From Kalmanozyma brasiliensis GHG001 (taxonomy: Eukaryota; Basidiomycota; Ustilaginomycetes; Ustilaginales), in contig NW_015961950.1 of NCBI RefSeq assembly GCF_000497045.1, positions 124,001-188,000 of the forward strand: a stretch of DNA of 64,000 nt. The letters are read 5' to 3'. The position numbers and the translations under genes are program-made. The notes beneath the pieces are model-generated. The model ran no database searches, was not told the DNA's origin, and saw only the letters and a program-made list of their open reading frames with translations. Positions 9,461 to 20,000 of the stretch are shown one piece after another (position 1 is the first letter of the stretch; each line of letters begins with the position of its first letter).

Positions 9461-10906
9461 CTACTTCTTATTTGACCTCGCCGTGGGGTTCCACTTCTCG
9501 AACTTGATGAACTCCCTAAAATGGCAGAAGATGGACATGAAGCTGACGCCGCTGTAGTAGAAGGGGGCCAGCAGACCGAACAGGATGATGCCGGAGGGAT
9601 GTGTGAAGTTGGACCTGTTCTTGAGGGTGATGCAGATGGTCACCGCTAGGCAGATCAGGTTGACCGCCAGCGCCCACATGGACAATTGGAAGCCGCCAAA
9701 GTTGTCGAACCACGCTCGCAGGCCCTCGTGGGGGAAGCTGAGGATGAGCGACGAGACGAGGATGAAGAGGAGCTGCGTGTTGATGTAGAAGTAGAGCTCT
9801 CGGTAGACGAGCAGCTGGAAGAGACCGATGCGGGAGCGCCAGCCGTTGTCGTCAGAATAGGCTCCACGGCGCACAGAGGGAAGTGCATGTCGGAAGGCGA
9901 CCTGCGTCCAACCCTGCGACCATCGCATGCGCTGTTTGAGCAGTGCCGGTATGGTCTCCGGTGCGAGCTCGTAGGAGAGCACCTTGAGATCATACTCGAT
10001 GCGTGCACCCGAGATGATGGCCCTCATGGAGCTGTCGATGTCCTCGGTGAGCATGTGCTTCTGCATGCCCAAAGTTCGGAGAAGCGATGCGTTCCAATGA
10101 CCATTGGAACCGCCAAAGAAGCCGTATCCTTGCACTTCAGCTCGCCCACTGTGCATAACGCCGTAAATCATGTCGAATTCGGCCGCCACCAGCCTGGTGG
10201 TCAAGGTCTCGTCGTAGTTGTACACGCAGCATCGACCCTGGATGATGTCAATACCACCTTGCAAGAACCTCCTAGCGACCCATCGTAGGGCGTTGGGATC
10301 AGGGTAGTGGTCCGTGTCGTACAGGCTGATGAGGTCGCACTTGGAGTCCAACGAAAGGTAGTGGTTGATGTTATCGGCCTTGGAGGTCGAGTTGGGCACC
10401 TTGATGATGCGTAGCCTGGCGTGGGCGCTCTCGAGCTCCCTCAGCTCGGTCTCGATGGGCTCGATGGGCTTGGGCGTGTTGTAGACCAAGTTGATCATGA
10501 GCTTGTCGGCGGGGTAATTGATCTCCCTGAGTGCGTAGCGGAGCTGTCGCATGATGATGTCCTTCTCGTTGGGAAGGTAGGCGACGAGGACGACGTCGAT
10601 GCGTGGCCAAGGCTTGCCGTTGTCGGTCTCGCCCCATCCTTCCTTGGCTGCTTTGCGGAACGCTCGTCTCGCCTTCACTGAAGGTCGGATCGACTGCATC
10701 GCTTCGGTGGAGACGGAGAGCGCCGTGAGGGTCTGGAGAGCGAGGTAGAGGTAGAAGAGAATCTCCTGCAGCTTGGACGGGATGACAATGTAGAAGAAGA
10801 AGCTGAAGACGCTGTAGCTTGCGAGTAGGATCACGGGCGTCCAGCCGTAGATGAAGGCGGAAGCGTTGGCGAACGCCCTGCTCAAGGCGCCTTGTGAGCC
10901 TCCCAT
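9461..10906 (-). CDS. Membrane glycosyltransferase family 2 (processive polysaccharide-synthase-like)
   Basis: From the Met at 10906 (MGGSQGALSRAF) this is a 481-aa integral membrane enzyme. Two hydrophobic segments near the N-terminus precede a cytosolic GT-A domain with the D-x-D-type motif DTDHYPD, the acceptor motif TEDID, and KQRMRW, a Q-x-x-R-W motif typical of processive GT2 enzymes (cellulose, hyaluronan and chitin synthases). Further membrane helices follow. It therefore probably makes a beta-linked polysaccharide or oligosaccharide at the plasma membrane; the sugar cannot be read from sequence. The frame stays open up to an ATG at 11260, which would give 599 aa, but those 118 residues are Trp/Cys-rich and look like translated leader. 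It is divergent from a GH16-like/acyltransferase gene across about 2.1 kb, which may mean shared control. Confidence 0.85.
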   Translation of the reverse strand: MGGSQGALSRAFANASAFIYGWTPVILLASYSVFSFFFYIVIPSKLQEILFYLYLALQTLTALSVSTEAMQSIRPSVKARRAFRKAAKEGWGETDNGKPWPRIDVVLVAYLPNEKDIIMRQLRYALREINYPADKLMINLVYNTPKPIEPIETELRELESAHARLRIIKVPNSTSKADNINHYLSLDSKCDLISLYDTDHYPDPNALRWVARRFLQGGIDIIQGRCCVYNYDETLTTRLVAAEFDMIYGVMHSGRAEVQGYGFFGGSNGHWNASLLRTLGMQKHMLTEDIDSSMRAIISGARIEYDLKVLSYELAPETIPALLKQRMRWSQGWTQVAFRHALPSVRRGAYSDDNGWRSRIGLFQLLVYRELYFYINTQLLFILVSSLILSFPHEGLRAWFDNFGGFQLSMWALAVNLICLAVTICITLKNRSNFTHPSGIILFGLLAPFYYSGVSFMSIFCHFREFIKFEKWNPTARSNKK

Positions 10907-13007
10907 GCTGGATCCTGCTTGTATGTGGTGGTCAAGGACCTCGTTCGACGGGAAATGCCAGCAGCGCTTTTGAAGATGCTTGTAATAGTCGCTGGATGAA
11001 GGTCTTGATGGTCGTTGGACGAACGATGTCTGGTTGCGAAGGAACTTGCGAATAGGTGGAGAAGATGCAAAGGTGATGGGATCCTTGCTCAGAGCGGAGT
11101 TGGTCGGGGTCCACACCGGCAAACAGACGCAGAACCAAGGATGGGCAACATACCAGAGCAGTGCACTCAGGCAAGTGGCTAATTCTCTTGTGAAGGCTCG
11201 ACGGAAGCGGCTAAGTTCAGGGTTCACAACCGGTACTACTGTCGCTCTACAGTTTGACATTCAGGAAGCTACAGGGAGGCTATGAAAAGATAGGACACCG
11301 TTCGAAACCTTGTCGAGTCTCGCAAAAGACGAGCTCGCCAAACCGACCATGTTGCGTCAGTCTTCCAGGCGCCGCACTCCGCGCTGTTCATGGGCAATGT
11401 ACAGATGAAGAGCAGGCGGGCGGGCGTCACAGCAAATGCGAGGCGGCGCCAGCAGCGTGCAGACGATTTGACCGGGCGCTCATCTCAGCCGCAGCCGGGA
11501 TCAAGTGAAGAAGGGGTCCGAGATTTGGGCCACACAGGCCACGCGCGGGCCCGAGACAAGACAACAAACAGGCTTGTACGACGCTAGCGGAAAAAGGTAC
11601 ATGAGGGCCATGAAACTAATCGTCTGTTCGTCGGCGACTTGTATGTGAGAGCTGCGTCAATGCTGAGGAGGTGGAAGGCTGGCGGTCGTCATTTCTCATG
11701 AATGTCTCGGTTGGAGGCGGACGCAAATTGAGCTGAATCGGCTAAATTGGATTTGCCCAGACCCAGAATTCGGATCTGCGTGTGCAGCGTCGACGCGAGC
11801 GTCGGGTTGTCGATGCTGATAGGTACTGGCTTGGCTGCCTGTTTTTACGGCGTCGACTTGCGCTGGCTGCGTCGCCTTTTCATGGCCCCTTGAACGCACG
11901 CAATAAATCGACGATATGAAAGTAGTCGAGACCAAGCGAGAGGCACGCCGCTCGCGAGACATTTTTGCACCTCCGCCAAATTTGTGAGAGTGAGAGAGAG
12001 ATTGCCGACCTATCCTCTAAAGAAGAGCTCTGCCAATGCTGTCATGATTGAGACCTCTTCCGCCTTACCTTACCCTCGTTGGCTGCTGCTCGTCGCACAA
12101 CAGCGTACACACAGGCATGCGCAATCACTCATTTGAAACTCGCACGAGGTCGTCTTCTGAGGTATCTCGGATCAGATGAAGTGATCCGCTCGAGTCTGCT
12201 CATGTCCAAGCCCTGATCGCCTCCTCATCCGCCTCCGCCTCATCTCGTCATTCGACAGTTGCAGCCCTGACAAGCTGCTGTTCGGCAGTCTACATGGCAT
12301 TGCCGCCTTCGCTCCGTCTCGGACCCTGTGATTTGAACCCCGATTGGCAAACGCTACACTATCTTAGTCCAAAGCGGCGTGAACCGTCGTTGGTCTCAGC
12401 AGTGAAGCAATCTTAGACAGCGCTCTCCACTTGGCCATGGTGCTTTGCCGAGTTCAACACAAACTTGAACGTCTCGCAAACGCCCCTCTCTCCGAGACAT
12501 AGGCGGTCATTTGAAGACCGTTCCTCCATTGCAGTTCTGGCCTATCTCGTTCACCTTCCCCTTGCTAGCCAGCACCTTCCGCATCCACTCTTTCAAGCTC
12601 CAACGGTCCTTCCGTCTCTACTACCCGCTCATTGTTTCTTACAGCTGTCACTTTTACGCATCCACGTTGGACAATCGGGTCCGTTGGCACTTTCCTTTCG
12701 CGACTACTCTTCTCGCTATTGCCATTCACCACTTCCCTTAGCCAGGCTTTGCTTCCTACCCACTGTGCATTGCAACCTGCTCTTCGACTAGATTCGGCAT
12801 CAACGACATTCCTTTTCGCTCTTCGCCATCATCTCGGATCACAACCTCGCCACTCCTTATACTCGTCCATTCATCAAGACCTCACTCGGTCCCCCTCTGC
12901 ATGAGTGGCGGCATCCTTCTTCTCTGATCTCGTCGTTCTAGACGTCGGATAGAGACCTTCCTTCCTTGCCACGGAGATTCACAATACACATCAAGGTGCA
13001 GCTCGAA
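10907..13007. promoter_or_regulatory. Divergent upstream region between GT2 and the GH16-like/acyltransferase gene
   Basis: About 2.1 kb separates the two start codons, long for this gene-dense window. The right-hand part (about 12465-12960) is strongly pyrimidine-rich on the plus strand, typical of a long fungal 5' leader or promoter. The ORFs here are short or lack recognisable features. It is the only place where divergent genes with linked glycan roles could share control elements. Confidence 0.5.
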
Positions 13008-16000
13008 ATGATCGCAATCAAGACGTTGACCCCCGCTAGGCTGGTCGCCTCGGCGCTTCTCATTGCCACCTGGTCAATACCGCTCATCCATGCAGCATGC
13101 GAGTGCGGCTACAGGGACCCCCTGACCGACGCACTCTGGACAGATCGCACCATCACCTACTTTAACGAGACCGGCTTCAACGATGTGGTCACCCAGCCCG
13201 CGCAGTCACCCCGCATGTACGGAGGTGCCACACCGGGTGACACGGGCGACGGTCAGCAAGCCTGGTCGCTCGTTGGCGATCTCGTCAACAAGTGGGAAGA
13301 GAGCTTCGACGCAACCTACCGCAGCGCTGTCAGCTACAACAACACATACATCGACGACAACGCACTCGCCCTGGAGGTTTCTCCGGCAACTCGTCGAGAC
13401 CGCATTGTCAATGGCTCGCAGATCGTCACTCGAAGGCGCGACATCCTCTACGGTTCCTTCCGCGCCCAGATCGAGCCCGCCGTCTCGCGCGGTGCGGGTG
13501 CTGCCTTCAAATTCAGCGCCGCCTACAACGACTCGCAGACCGTCAACATCGGCATCTTCACCTCGGATGACCCCGCCAACTCGACGCTCCAATGGTCCTG
13601 GTCTGCTTACGGAAAGGGCGACACGCCTGTCAAGAACAACATCTCGTCGCTGGGCACCTTCGACTACCTCGAGCACCGCTTCGATTGGCAGCCCGAGCTG
13701 CTGCAGTGGCGCAACGCGGCCACCAACGAGAGCGCCAACTTCTATTCCGTCGAGAGGGGTGTCAATGCTACTCGCCTCCCCATCGCACCCGTGCCCATCA
13801 GCTTCGAGGCGTGGGCCAATGGAGAACACTCCCAGTCGCAAGGTCCTCCGCAGCGTCAGCCTCTGCTGACCCACGTCCGCTACGCTCGCTTCTTCTTCAA
13901 CTCGAGTCTCGAAGAGCGCAACTCACAATTCGAATCGCAGTGCTCCGCAGCCAGCGCCAACACCGACGCCGTCTGCAGCACCGAAGACTTCGCGCTTCGT
14001 GACAGCACGCCCTTTGATCTGGCCGCGCTCAGCAAGATGACGGTCCCCAACTTTTCGTACCAGACCCCACTGTACGCGATCATTGTCATCTCGATTGCAG
14101 CAGGCATCTTTGTCATGACCATCGCCCACGGTCTCGTCGTCCGTTCCATCAAGGCGCAGAGCAAGAAGCGCGCTGCCGCCATCGCTGCTCAGCAAAAGGA
14201 GGTAGAGATGGACACCATCTCCGACTCGTCCTCTCAAACGCAAGCCGATTCACTGAAGCTGCCGCCCGTGATTTCGGCCTTGGCGGCCGAGGAGTCGAGC
14301 ATCGGCAAGTCTCCTCCTCTCACTCCCCTGGAGGGCGAAAGCGTCGAGGACAAGGCTTTCCTCTTCACCAGCAAAGACTCAACTGCCACACCCGGCAGGA
14401 TGAGCCCCACCGTCGGAGCCGCGAGGACAGCAACCATGCCAGTGCAGCTCTGGACGTCTCCCGACCTCGTCTATGGTTCCGACTCGGATTCGGACGATGA
14501 CGATGACGATGACAGCAGCTCCGTCGGACACTCTTCCGTCAGTCACATTGGCTCTGGACCCAGAGCCCCAGGCATCTTGCCGCACTACAACACACACGCT
14601 GCCCTCAAAGACAGGCGAGCCTCATCGACGCTCCACGGGCACGATTCGCCAGCACCTAGCGGCTCCGAGACGCCTCGCTGGATCGAAGACATGAGGCGAA
14701 CACAAGCGCTTCCCTATGTCGCTCCTGGTTACGTCGGCGAGCCTGCGGCTTCCGTCTATGCTTCTTCCGTGTCGAGTCGAAGGGGCTCCTTCATCGAAGT
14801 GGCCAGCGACAAGGGCGATCTGGACCCTGTCGAGCTGATGGACGACGACAAGCCCGACCAGCGTTCCCTTGCCAGCGGTTCCCAATCCGGTCATGGTCAC
14901 GCGCGTGCAGCATCCACCCACAGCCAATACGCGACGCATGATCAGATGCTCAGCATGCATCATCGCAACGACTCGTTCGCGACGATGAACAGCGGAATCC
15001 CGCCTTCCTTTATCTACGACTTCCAGCACGAAGGCACGTCGCGAGCGGGGTCCGTCTATCAGGGATCAGAAGCGCACGAAGACCTCTCACGTCCACAGAT
15101 CATTCAATGGCAGCAGCGAGACCTGAATGCCGCCGATGGAGAGGTCGGTGCGCTCGCCAAGCCCGAGCTCGGTGACGCCGACGGACGCAAAGCTCGTGAT
15201 GGTGCCGGCGCCAAGGTCAAGCCGCCCGAGTCGTTGCTCCAGTCCATCCTTCGACGCGCCAACGAGCTGCTCTTCATCAAGGGAACCACCAAGCTCACTT
15301 CGACCGGAGCACGAAGAATCGACTACCTGGACGGCATGCGAGGCTTTGCGTGTTTCCTCGTCTCGTTCCATCATTTCATGCTCATCTACTACTTTGGCAT
15401 CACCACACCCGCTGCGGCGCACCACTACCCCAAGTTCGAGTTCTGGTTCCGCTCCATCCTTGGCCCAATACTGGTCAACCAGGGCCTCAAGTTGGGTATA
15501 TTCTTCATGCTGCCTTCGCGTACCATGACCAACCGATATCTGCTCAAAGGTGGCCTGCAGAGCTTGGCCGACAACACCGTTCGACGTGTACCCCGTCTTG
15601 CACTGCCCGTGTTGGGCGCTGTCCTGGCCAACTACTTCTTCATGGACGTAGGCGCGTTCAAGTGGGTGCCTCGTCTCGCTTCCAGGACGTGGTCGACCTG
15701 GTCGTACTGGCAGAACTTTGACAACGTCATGGTCTTCCTCGATGCATTCATCTCGTTGTGGTGGTCTGCGCCTCCCGTGTCGCCTGCGCTCGTCACGGGG
15801 TACGCTACCGGTGTGCTGTGGACCATCCCGGTCATTGTGCAGGGTACGTGGACGTGCTTGGTGTGCGCTCTCGTCGCTCACGAGATCAAGAACGCGTACA
15901 AGCGCTTCGCCTTCTACGCTCTTTGCATCGGTCTCAGTTGGTTCGCCGGTACGTGGGACCTGTTCTTCATGGCCGGTCTTGTCGTGGCGGATCTAGACAG

Positions 16001-16631
16001 CAAGCTCAACTACCAGGCATGGGCGGCCAAAGGCATTCCTCTGGTTCCCGGCTTCATCCGCCGCGGCCTTCACCTTCCCGCTGCCATTGACAAGCTTCGC
16101 GTCCACGGTCAGGTGCTCCCTTGGGCTCTTTTCCTCGCCGCTTGGACTCAGCAGTACCTCTCTCAGATCCCTGGCGCGCCCGGCAACGGTTTCGACAACT
16201 GGGGCGATCACAGGCTCCACCCTGACTGGACGTACGAGGTGCCTCACGCTTGGACCGACACGGACACCGGCGTGAGCTACACCGATCCGCGTGTGTCGGC
16301 GTTCATCCTCTCGTTCAGCTTCTTCCTGCTCACGGATCTGAGCGACCTGCTGCGCGCCTTCTTCCGCCTGCGCATTTGGTCGTACATCGGCAAGCACGCA
16401 TTTGCCGTCTTCCTGATGCACGGTGTCGTCTTCTGGACATGGTCGGCGTGGTTGTGCCTCACGCTGCTGACAGCCGGCGTGCCCTACTGGGCCACCATCC
16501 TGGTCGTGTTCTTCACCTCGTACGGCATGCTTTTCATCGTTGCAGAATGCTTCACTGCCACCTTCGACAGCTGGGGTGGTCTCTTCTCCAAGGCAGTTTG
16601 GAGAGCCACCTCTGGCGGTCTCGGCAGGTGA
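13008..16631 (+). CDS. GH16-like lectin ectodomain fused to a membrane acyltransferase-3 domain
   Basis: A 1207-aa single-exon protein starting at the ATG at 13008, which opens a clear signal peptide (residues 1-29, ending IHA). The open frame begins slightly earlier at a TTG. Residues 30-330 resemble a GH16/concanavalin fold: YGSFRAQIEP and HRFDWQPELLQW match conserved strands, but the usual E-x-D-x-x-E catalytic segment is replaced by VNIGIFTSDD, so hydrolase activity is unlikely. A transmembrane helix lies at about 355-377. A Ser/Asp-rich linker runs to about 760, and a multi-helix acyltransferase-3 domain follows (about 768-1195) with the R-x-H motif (MRGFACFLVSFHHF, Arg near 778). The likely role is O-acylation of a wall or secreted glycan, with the ectodomain binding the glycan. 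It is divergent from a GT2 synthase. Confidence 0.8.
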   Translation: MIAIKTLTPARLVASALLIATWSIPLIHAACECGYRDPLTDALWTDRTITYFNETGFNDVVTQPAQSPRMYGGATPGDTGDGQQAWSLVGDLVNKWEESFDATYRSAVSYNNTYIDDNALALEVSPATRRDRIVNGSQIVTRRRDILYGSFRAQIEPAVSRGAGAAFKFSAAYNDSQTVNIGIFTSDDPANSTLQWSWSAYGKGDTPVKNNISSLGTFDYLEHRFDWQPELLQWRNAATNESANFYSVERGVNATRLPIAPVPISFEAWANGEHSQSQGPPQRQPLLTHVRYARFFFNSSLEERNSQFESQCSAASANTDAVCSTEDFALRDSTPFDLAALSKMTVPNFSYQTPLYAIIVISIAAGIFVMTIAHGLVVRSIKAQSKKRAAAIAAQQKEVEMDTISDSSSQTQADSLKLPPVISALAAEESSIGKSPPLTPLEGESVEDKAFLFTSKDSTATPGRMSPTVGAARTATMPVQLWTSPDLVYGSDSDSDDDDDDDSSSVGHSSVSHIGSGPRAPGILPHYNTHAALKDRRASSTLHGHDSPAPSGSETPRWIEDMRRTQALPYVAPGYVGEPAASVYASSVSSRRGSFIEVASDKGDLDPVELMDDDKPDQRSLASGSQSGHGHARAASTHSQYATHDQMLSMHHRNDSFATMNSGIPPSFIYDFQHEGTSRAGSVYQGSEAHEDLSRPQIIQWQQRDLNAADGEVGALAKPELGDADGRKARDGAGAKVKPPESLLQSILRRANELLFIKGTTKLTSTGARRIDYLDGMRGFACFLVSFHHFMLIYYFGITTPAAAHHYPKFEFWFRSILGPILVNQGLKLGIFFMLPSRTMTNRYLLKGGLQSLADNTVRRVPRLALPVLGAVLANYFFMDVGAFKWVPRLASRTWSTWSYWQNFDNVMVFLDAFISLWWSAPPVSPALVTGYATGVLWTIPVIVQGTWTCLVCALVAHEIKNAYKRFAFYALCIGLSWFAGTWDLFFMAGLVVADLDSKLNYQAWAAKGIPLVPGFIRRGLHLPAAIDKLRVHGQVLPWALFLAAWTQQYLSQIPGAPGNGFDNWGDHRLHPDWTYEVPHAWTDTDTGVSYTDPRVSAFILSFSFFLLTDLSDLLRAFFRLRIWSYIGKHAFAVFLMHGVVFWTWSAWLCLTLLTAGVPYWATILVVFFTSYGMLFIVAECFTATFDSWGGLFSKAVWRATSGGLGR

Positions 16632-17079
16632 TGAGCCCCACATACTTTCGTTTATATTTGTCCATTCGCATATGTCATACATCTCCACCGTCTCTTCGTA
16701 ATCACTAGTACATCGTTTCCATCATCTCTGGTGTCTGTCGCAGCAACGAGGGATAGGGAGGTCAGCTGAGGCGTCAGCTTCGGACGGATCGCCAACCCTG
16801 GATTTTTGAAAGTGTAAGATCGCAATTTGGATGGCGCAGCTCAATTTAGCGCTGGAAGGTCGACGTGGAGGAATCGAGCTCGTGCTGTGCTGCACCGGCT
16901 GTTCGAGCACAGACCCTACCTCCTTGGTCAGTGATCATCACATCGACTCCAACATAGCCGACCAGGCTCATCTGTATCTTCCAAGAGCGAGGAGACGATC
17001 AGTCATCGCCACAAAGTGAATCTGGCACCTCGACCACAGCCACGCAGCTCGTGATCCGGCCATGCTTCCTATCTGAACC
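16632..17079. promoter_or_regulatory. Intergenic, upstream of HRD3
   Basis: About 450 bp between the fusion acyltransferase stop and the HRD3 start, with both genes on the plus strand. It should hold the HRD3 promoter. No RNA gene or repeat was seen. Confidence 0.35.
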
Positions 17080-20000
17080 ATGACAGCTTCGGATCGACGT
17101 TCGCTGCATCGCAGCAAGGCGCTGCTGGCGTTGCTGCTAGCTGGCTGCCTGTTGTCAGTCGTCGGAGTTGTGCATGCCGAGCAGGTACCGTTCAGTACGG
17201 CAGCATCAACTTCCCAGGCGGGCACCGACTATGCTCCACAGGAAGCCTACGAAGAAGCTCTCCGTCTACTTCGCACCACCATCCGAACCAAGTCTCCTCG
17301 TACCAAGGTCGCCAGATCGGGAGCGAAGTCGGTCTCCTCTTCATCCTCTTCGCCTTCATACTCTCACAAAGACGACGACACACCATCCACATTCAAATCC
17401 CTCAGAGAGGTGAACGCCGCTAGTGTCGCCCGCTCGTTGCGACGATGGTATCGAACCATCCTGGATGCTGCAAGTGATGCCGCTGCGTTCGACGCCGCTG
17501 TCAGCGCAAAGGCCAAAGGCACCAGCTCCATCAAAGTTGATGGCGCTCATCGGTGGCGAGGTCCACCCATCGCACCCTCTCAGCACGAATCACAATGGCC
17601 CGGGGACAGCCCAATACCGCTGTGGCCAGACTGGGAAAGGTTGTCAGAAGGAACGACGCCAGTGAATCCAACAGACAGCGTATGGGAGAGCATCATGTTC
17701 GGACCCTTTCATAGCAAGAGCGCAGCATCCTCGGATCTGACGATCGCAGTACCTTCAGATCACAACGGCGGCGACAGCGAAGGCAGTCCGGCAACGCGAG
17801 ATGCGGTCTCGCTGCTCATTTTGGCTGGATGGGGTCGAGACTCGGTCGACTGGCAATACGAAGCGTATGCTTCCACGGCTCGCAATGGATCTAGCTTACT
17901 TCATGCCGCTTTCGACAAAGTGACACCGACCGGGGGACCCGGTGGCGACGGATCGCCAGCTTTGGCAGATGCGCTGTGGGTGCTGGGAGAGCATTCGTTG
18001 TGGGGCACGCACGGAAGTCAGCCCAATCTCGCTCGTGCTCGTGCCTGCTATCAACGCCTTGCGGACCTCAGCCACGATCAGTATGGCAACTCGACGGCCG
18101 GCAACGCCAGTGCGCATGCTCGCTTGGCTTTCCTTGAGGGCAGTGGCTGGGAGTCGACAGTTCGAGGCGACTGGAAGCCTCTCCCCAACGACGTCAGCGC
18201 TTGGTCCTCATTCTCCTCTTCGCCAACCTTTGACGACGTACGCTCGGCTTGGAAGAGAAGGCGCGAGCTGTTCGCCCAGCTCAAACACGACGATGGACAA
18301 CGACAAGCCAAGGCCGTCCTTCACTACACCATTGCTGCCAATGCAGGTCACGCTCCATCGCAGATGGCGCTCGGTTTCCGGTACAAGCAGGGCATCGGCG
18401 TAGCATCCTCTTGCTGGAACGCGCTCGAGCTCTACGAGAAAGCGGCCGAAGACACCTACAAGCGCTTCAAGGCCGGTCCTCCGGGCGGACTCACGTTGCC
18501 GTACACCAAGATCCGCATCTCCGACCTCGACGGCGGCGCATACGGTCCTGGCGCCTCCGTCGCTTCGACTGGCTTTGCTGTGTTGAATCCAGCGGTGCAA
18601 GCTGCGCTCAATCGCCAGCCCAGCTCGACTCGTGATCCTTCAGCGCTCGAAGATCTGCTCGAGTATCACATCTACCTGGCTGAGCACGGCGACGTGAAGA
18701 GTTCCCTGTTCATGGCGCATGTGTACTATCACGGCAGCATCTACTCGTCCAGCGAAGCGGCAGGCGCCGTTCGTCGAGACTACCGACGTGCGTTGACGTG
18801 GCTCCTGCGTGTCGCCAAGGATGTGTGGCCTCGCAAGGCAGGAGAAGTGAAGCGCGGTGGCCCAGCCGGTTACACAGCAAAGCCGGGCGACAAGAGCGAG
18901 GACGTGCAGCTCAAGGTGGAGGACCACTTGCTCGCACACGCTGGCTCAGCGGCCGGCATGATCGGTCAGATGTACCTGCGGGGCGAAGGCGTCAAGCAAG
19001 ACTTTGCACGAGCATGGATCTGGTTCTCGCGCGGCAAGGACACAGGCGATCCCGAGTCGTACAACGGGCTCGGTGTGATGCTGCGTGATGGTCTAGGGGT
19101 ACCAGTCGATATCGTCACTGCCACCAATTACTTCGAGGCAGCGGCCAAAGTGCGACACAGTGGAGCCAACGTCAACCTGGGGAGGATCCATATGGATATG
19201 GGCGACCTGGACAACGCAGCCAAGTGCCTCACCGTCGCCTCGATGGGAGAGAGCCGTTTCGAGGCAGTCTACTTGCTCGCCAAAGTCAACGCTCGTATCG
19301 CACGCAAGGAGCAGTCGAGTGATAGCTGTCGCAAGGCGCTGTCTGGCTTCAAGCACACAGCTGAGCACGGAGACTGGTCGACGCGCATCTCGCACAAGGC
19401 CGAGCATGCCTGGCGGCGCAACCAGCGTCAGAAGGCGCTGCTCGGCTGGGCACTGGCGGGCGAGATGGGCTACGAATCGGCTCAGAACAACGTGGCATAC
19501 ATGCTGGATCGCGCCAATTCTCGCGCTCGCGTCCTCGATCTCACAAGCAGCAACGTCAAGCAGGACGGCAACTTTACAGACCGGTTGGCGCTGATGCACT
19601 GGACCCGATCGGCGGCGCAGAGCAACGTGGACGCGATGGTCAAGATGGGCGATTACTACTTCCATGGCATCGGCACGGGCAATCCTGGGCAGCCCGCCTA
19701 CGAAAAGGCGGCAGCTTGCTACTCTGCCGCTGCTGACAAAGGCGTCTCCGCTCTCGCCTATTGGAATCTCGGGTGGATGTACGAAAACGGCATCGGTGTC
19801 GCACGCCAGGACTTCCATCTCGCCAAGCGATACTACGACACGGCCGTGGAGACCAATGTCGAAGCGTATCTGCCGGTCACGTTGAGCCTGATCAAGCTTC
19901 ACATCCGTGCAATTTGGGCGGCCGTCTTCCGATCCGAGTCGAGTCAGAGTGCCATCTCGCTCCTCTCATCGTACGCTTCGTCGGACAGAGGCAACACAGC

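Noticed and set aside
10907..11260. 118-residue N-terminal extension of the GT2 ORF
   Set aside because: Trp/Cys-rich composition unlike the rest of the protein; a Met at 10906 fits the membrane topology better. Kept as an alternative start.
12300..12360. tRNA-like B-box string on the minus strand
   Set aside because: The bases around the GGTTCAAATC-like box do not form a T-arm stem, and no matching A box or acceptor stem was found.
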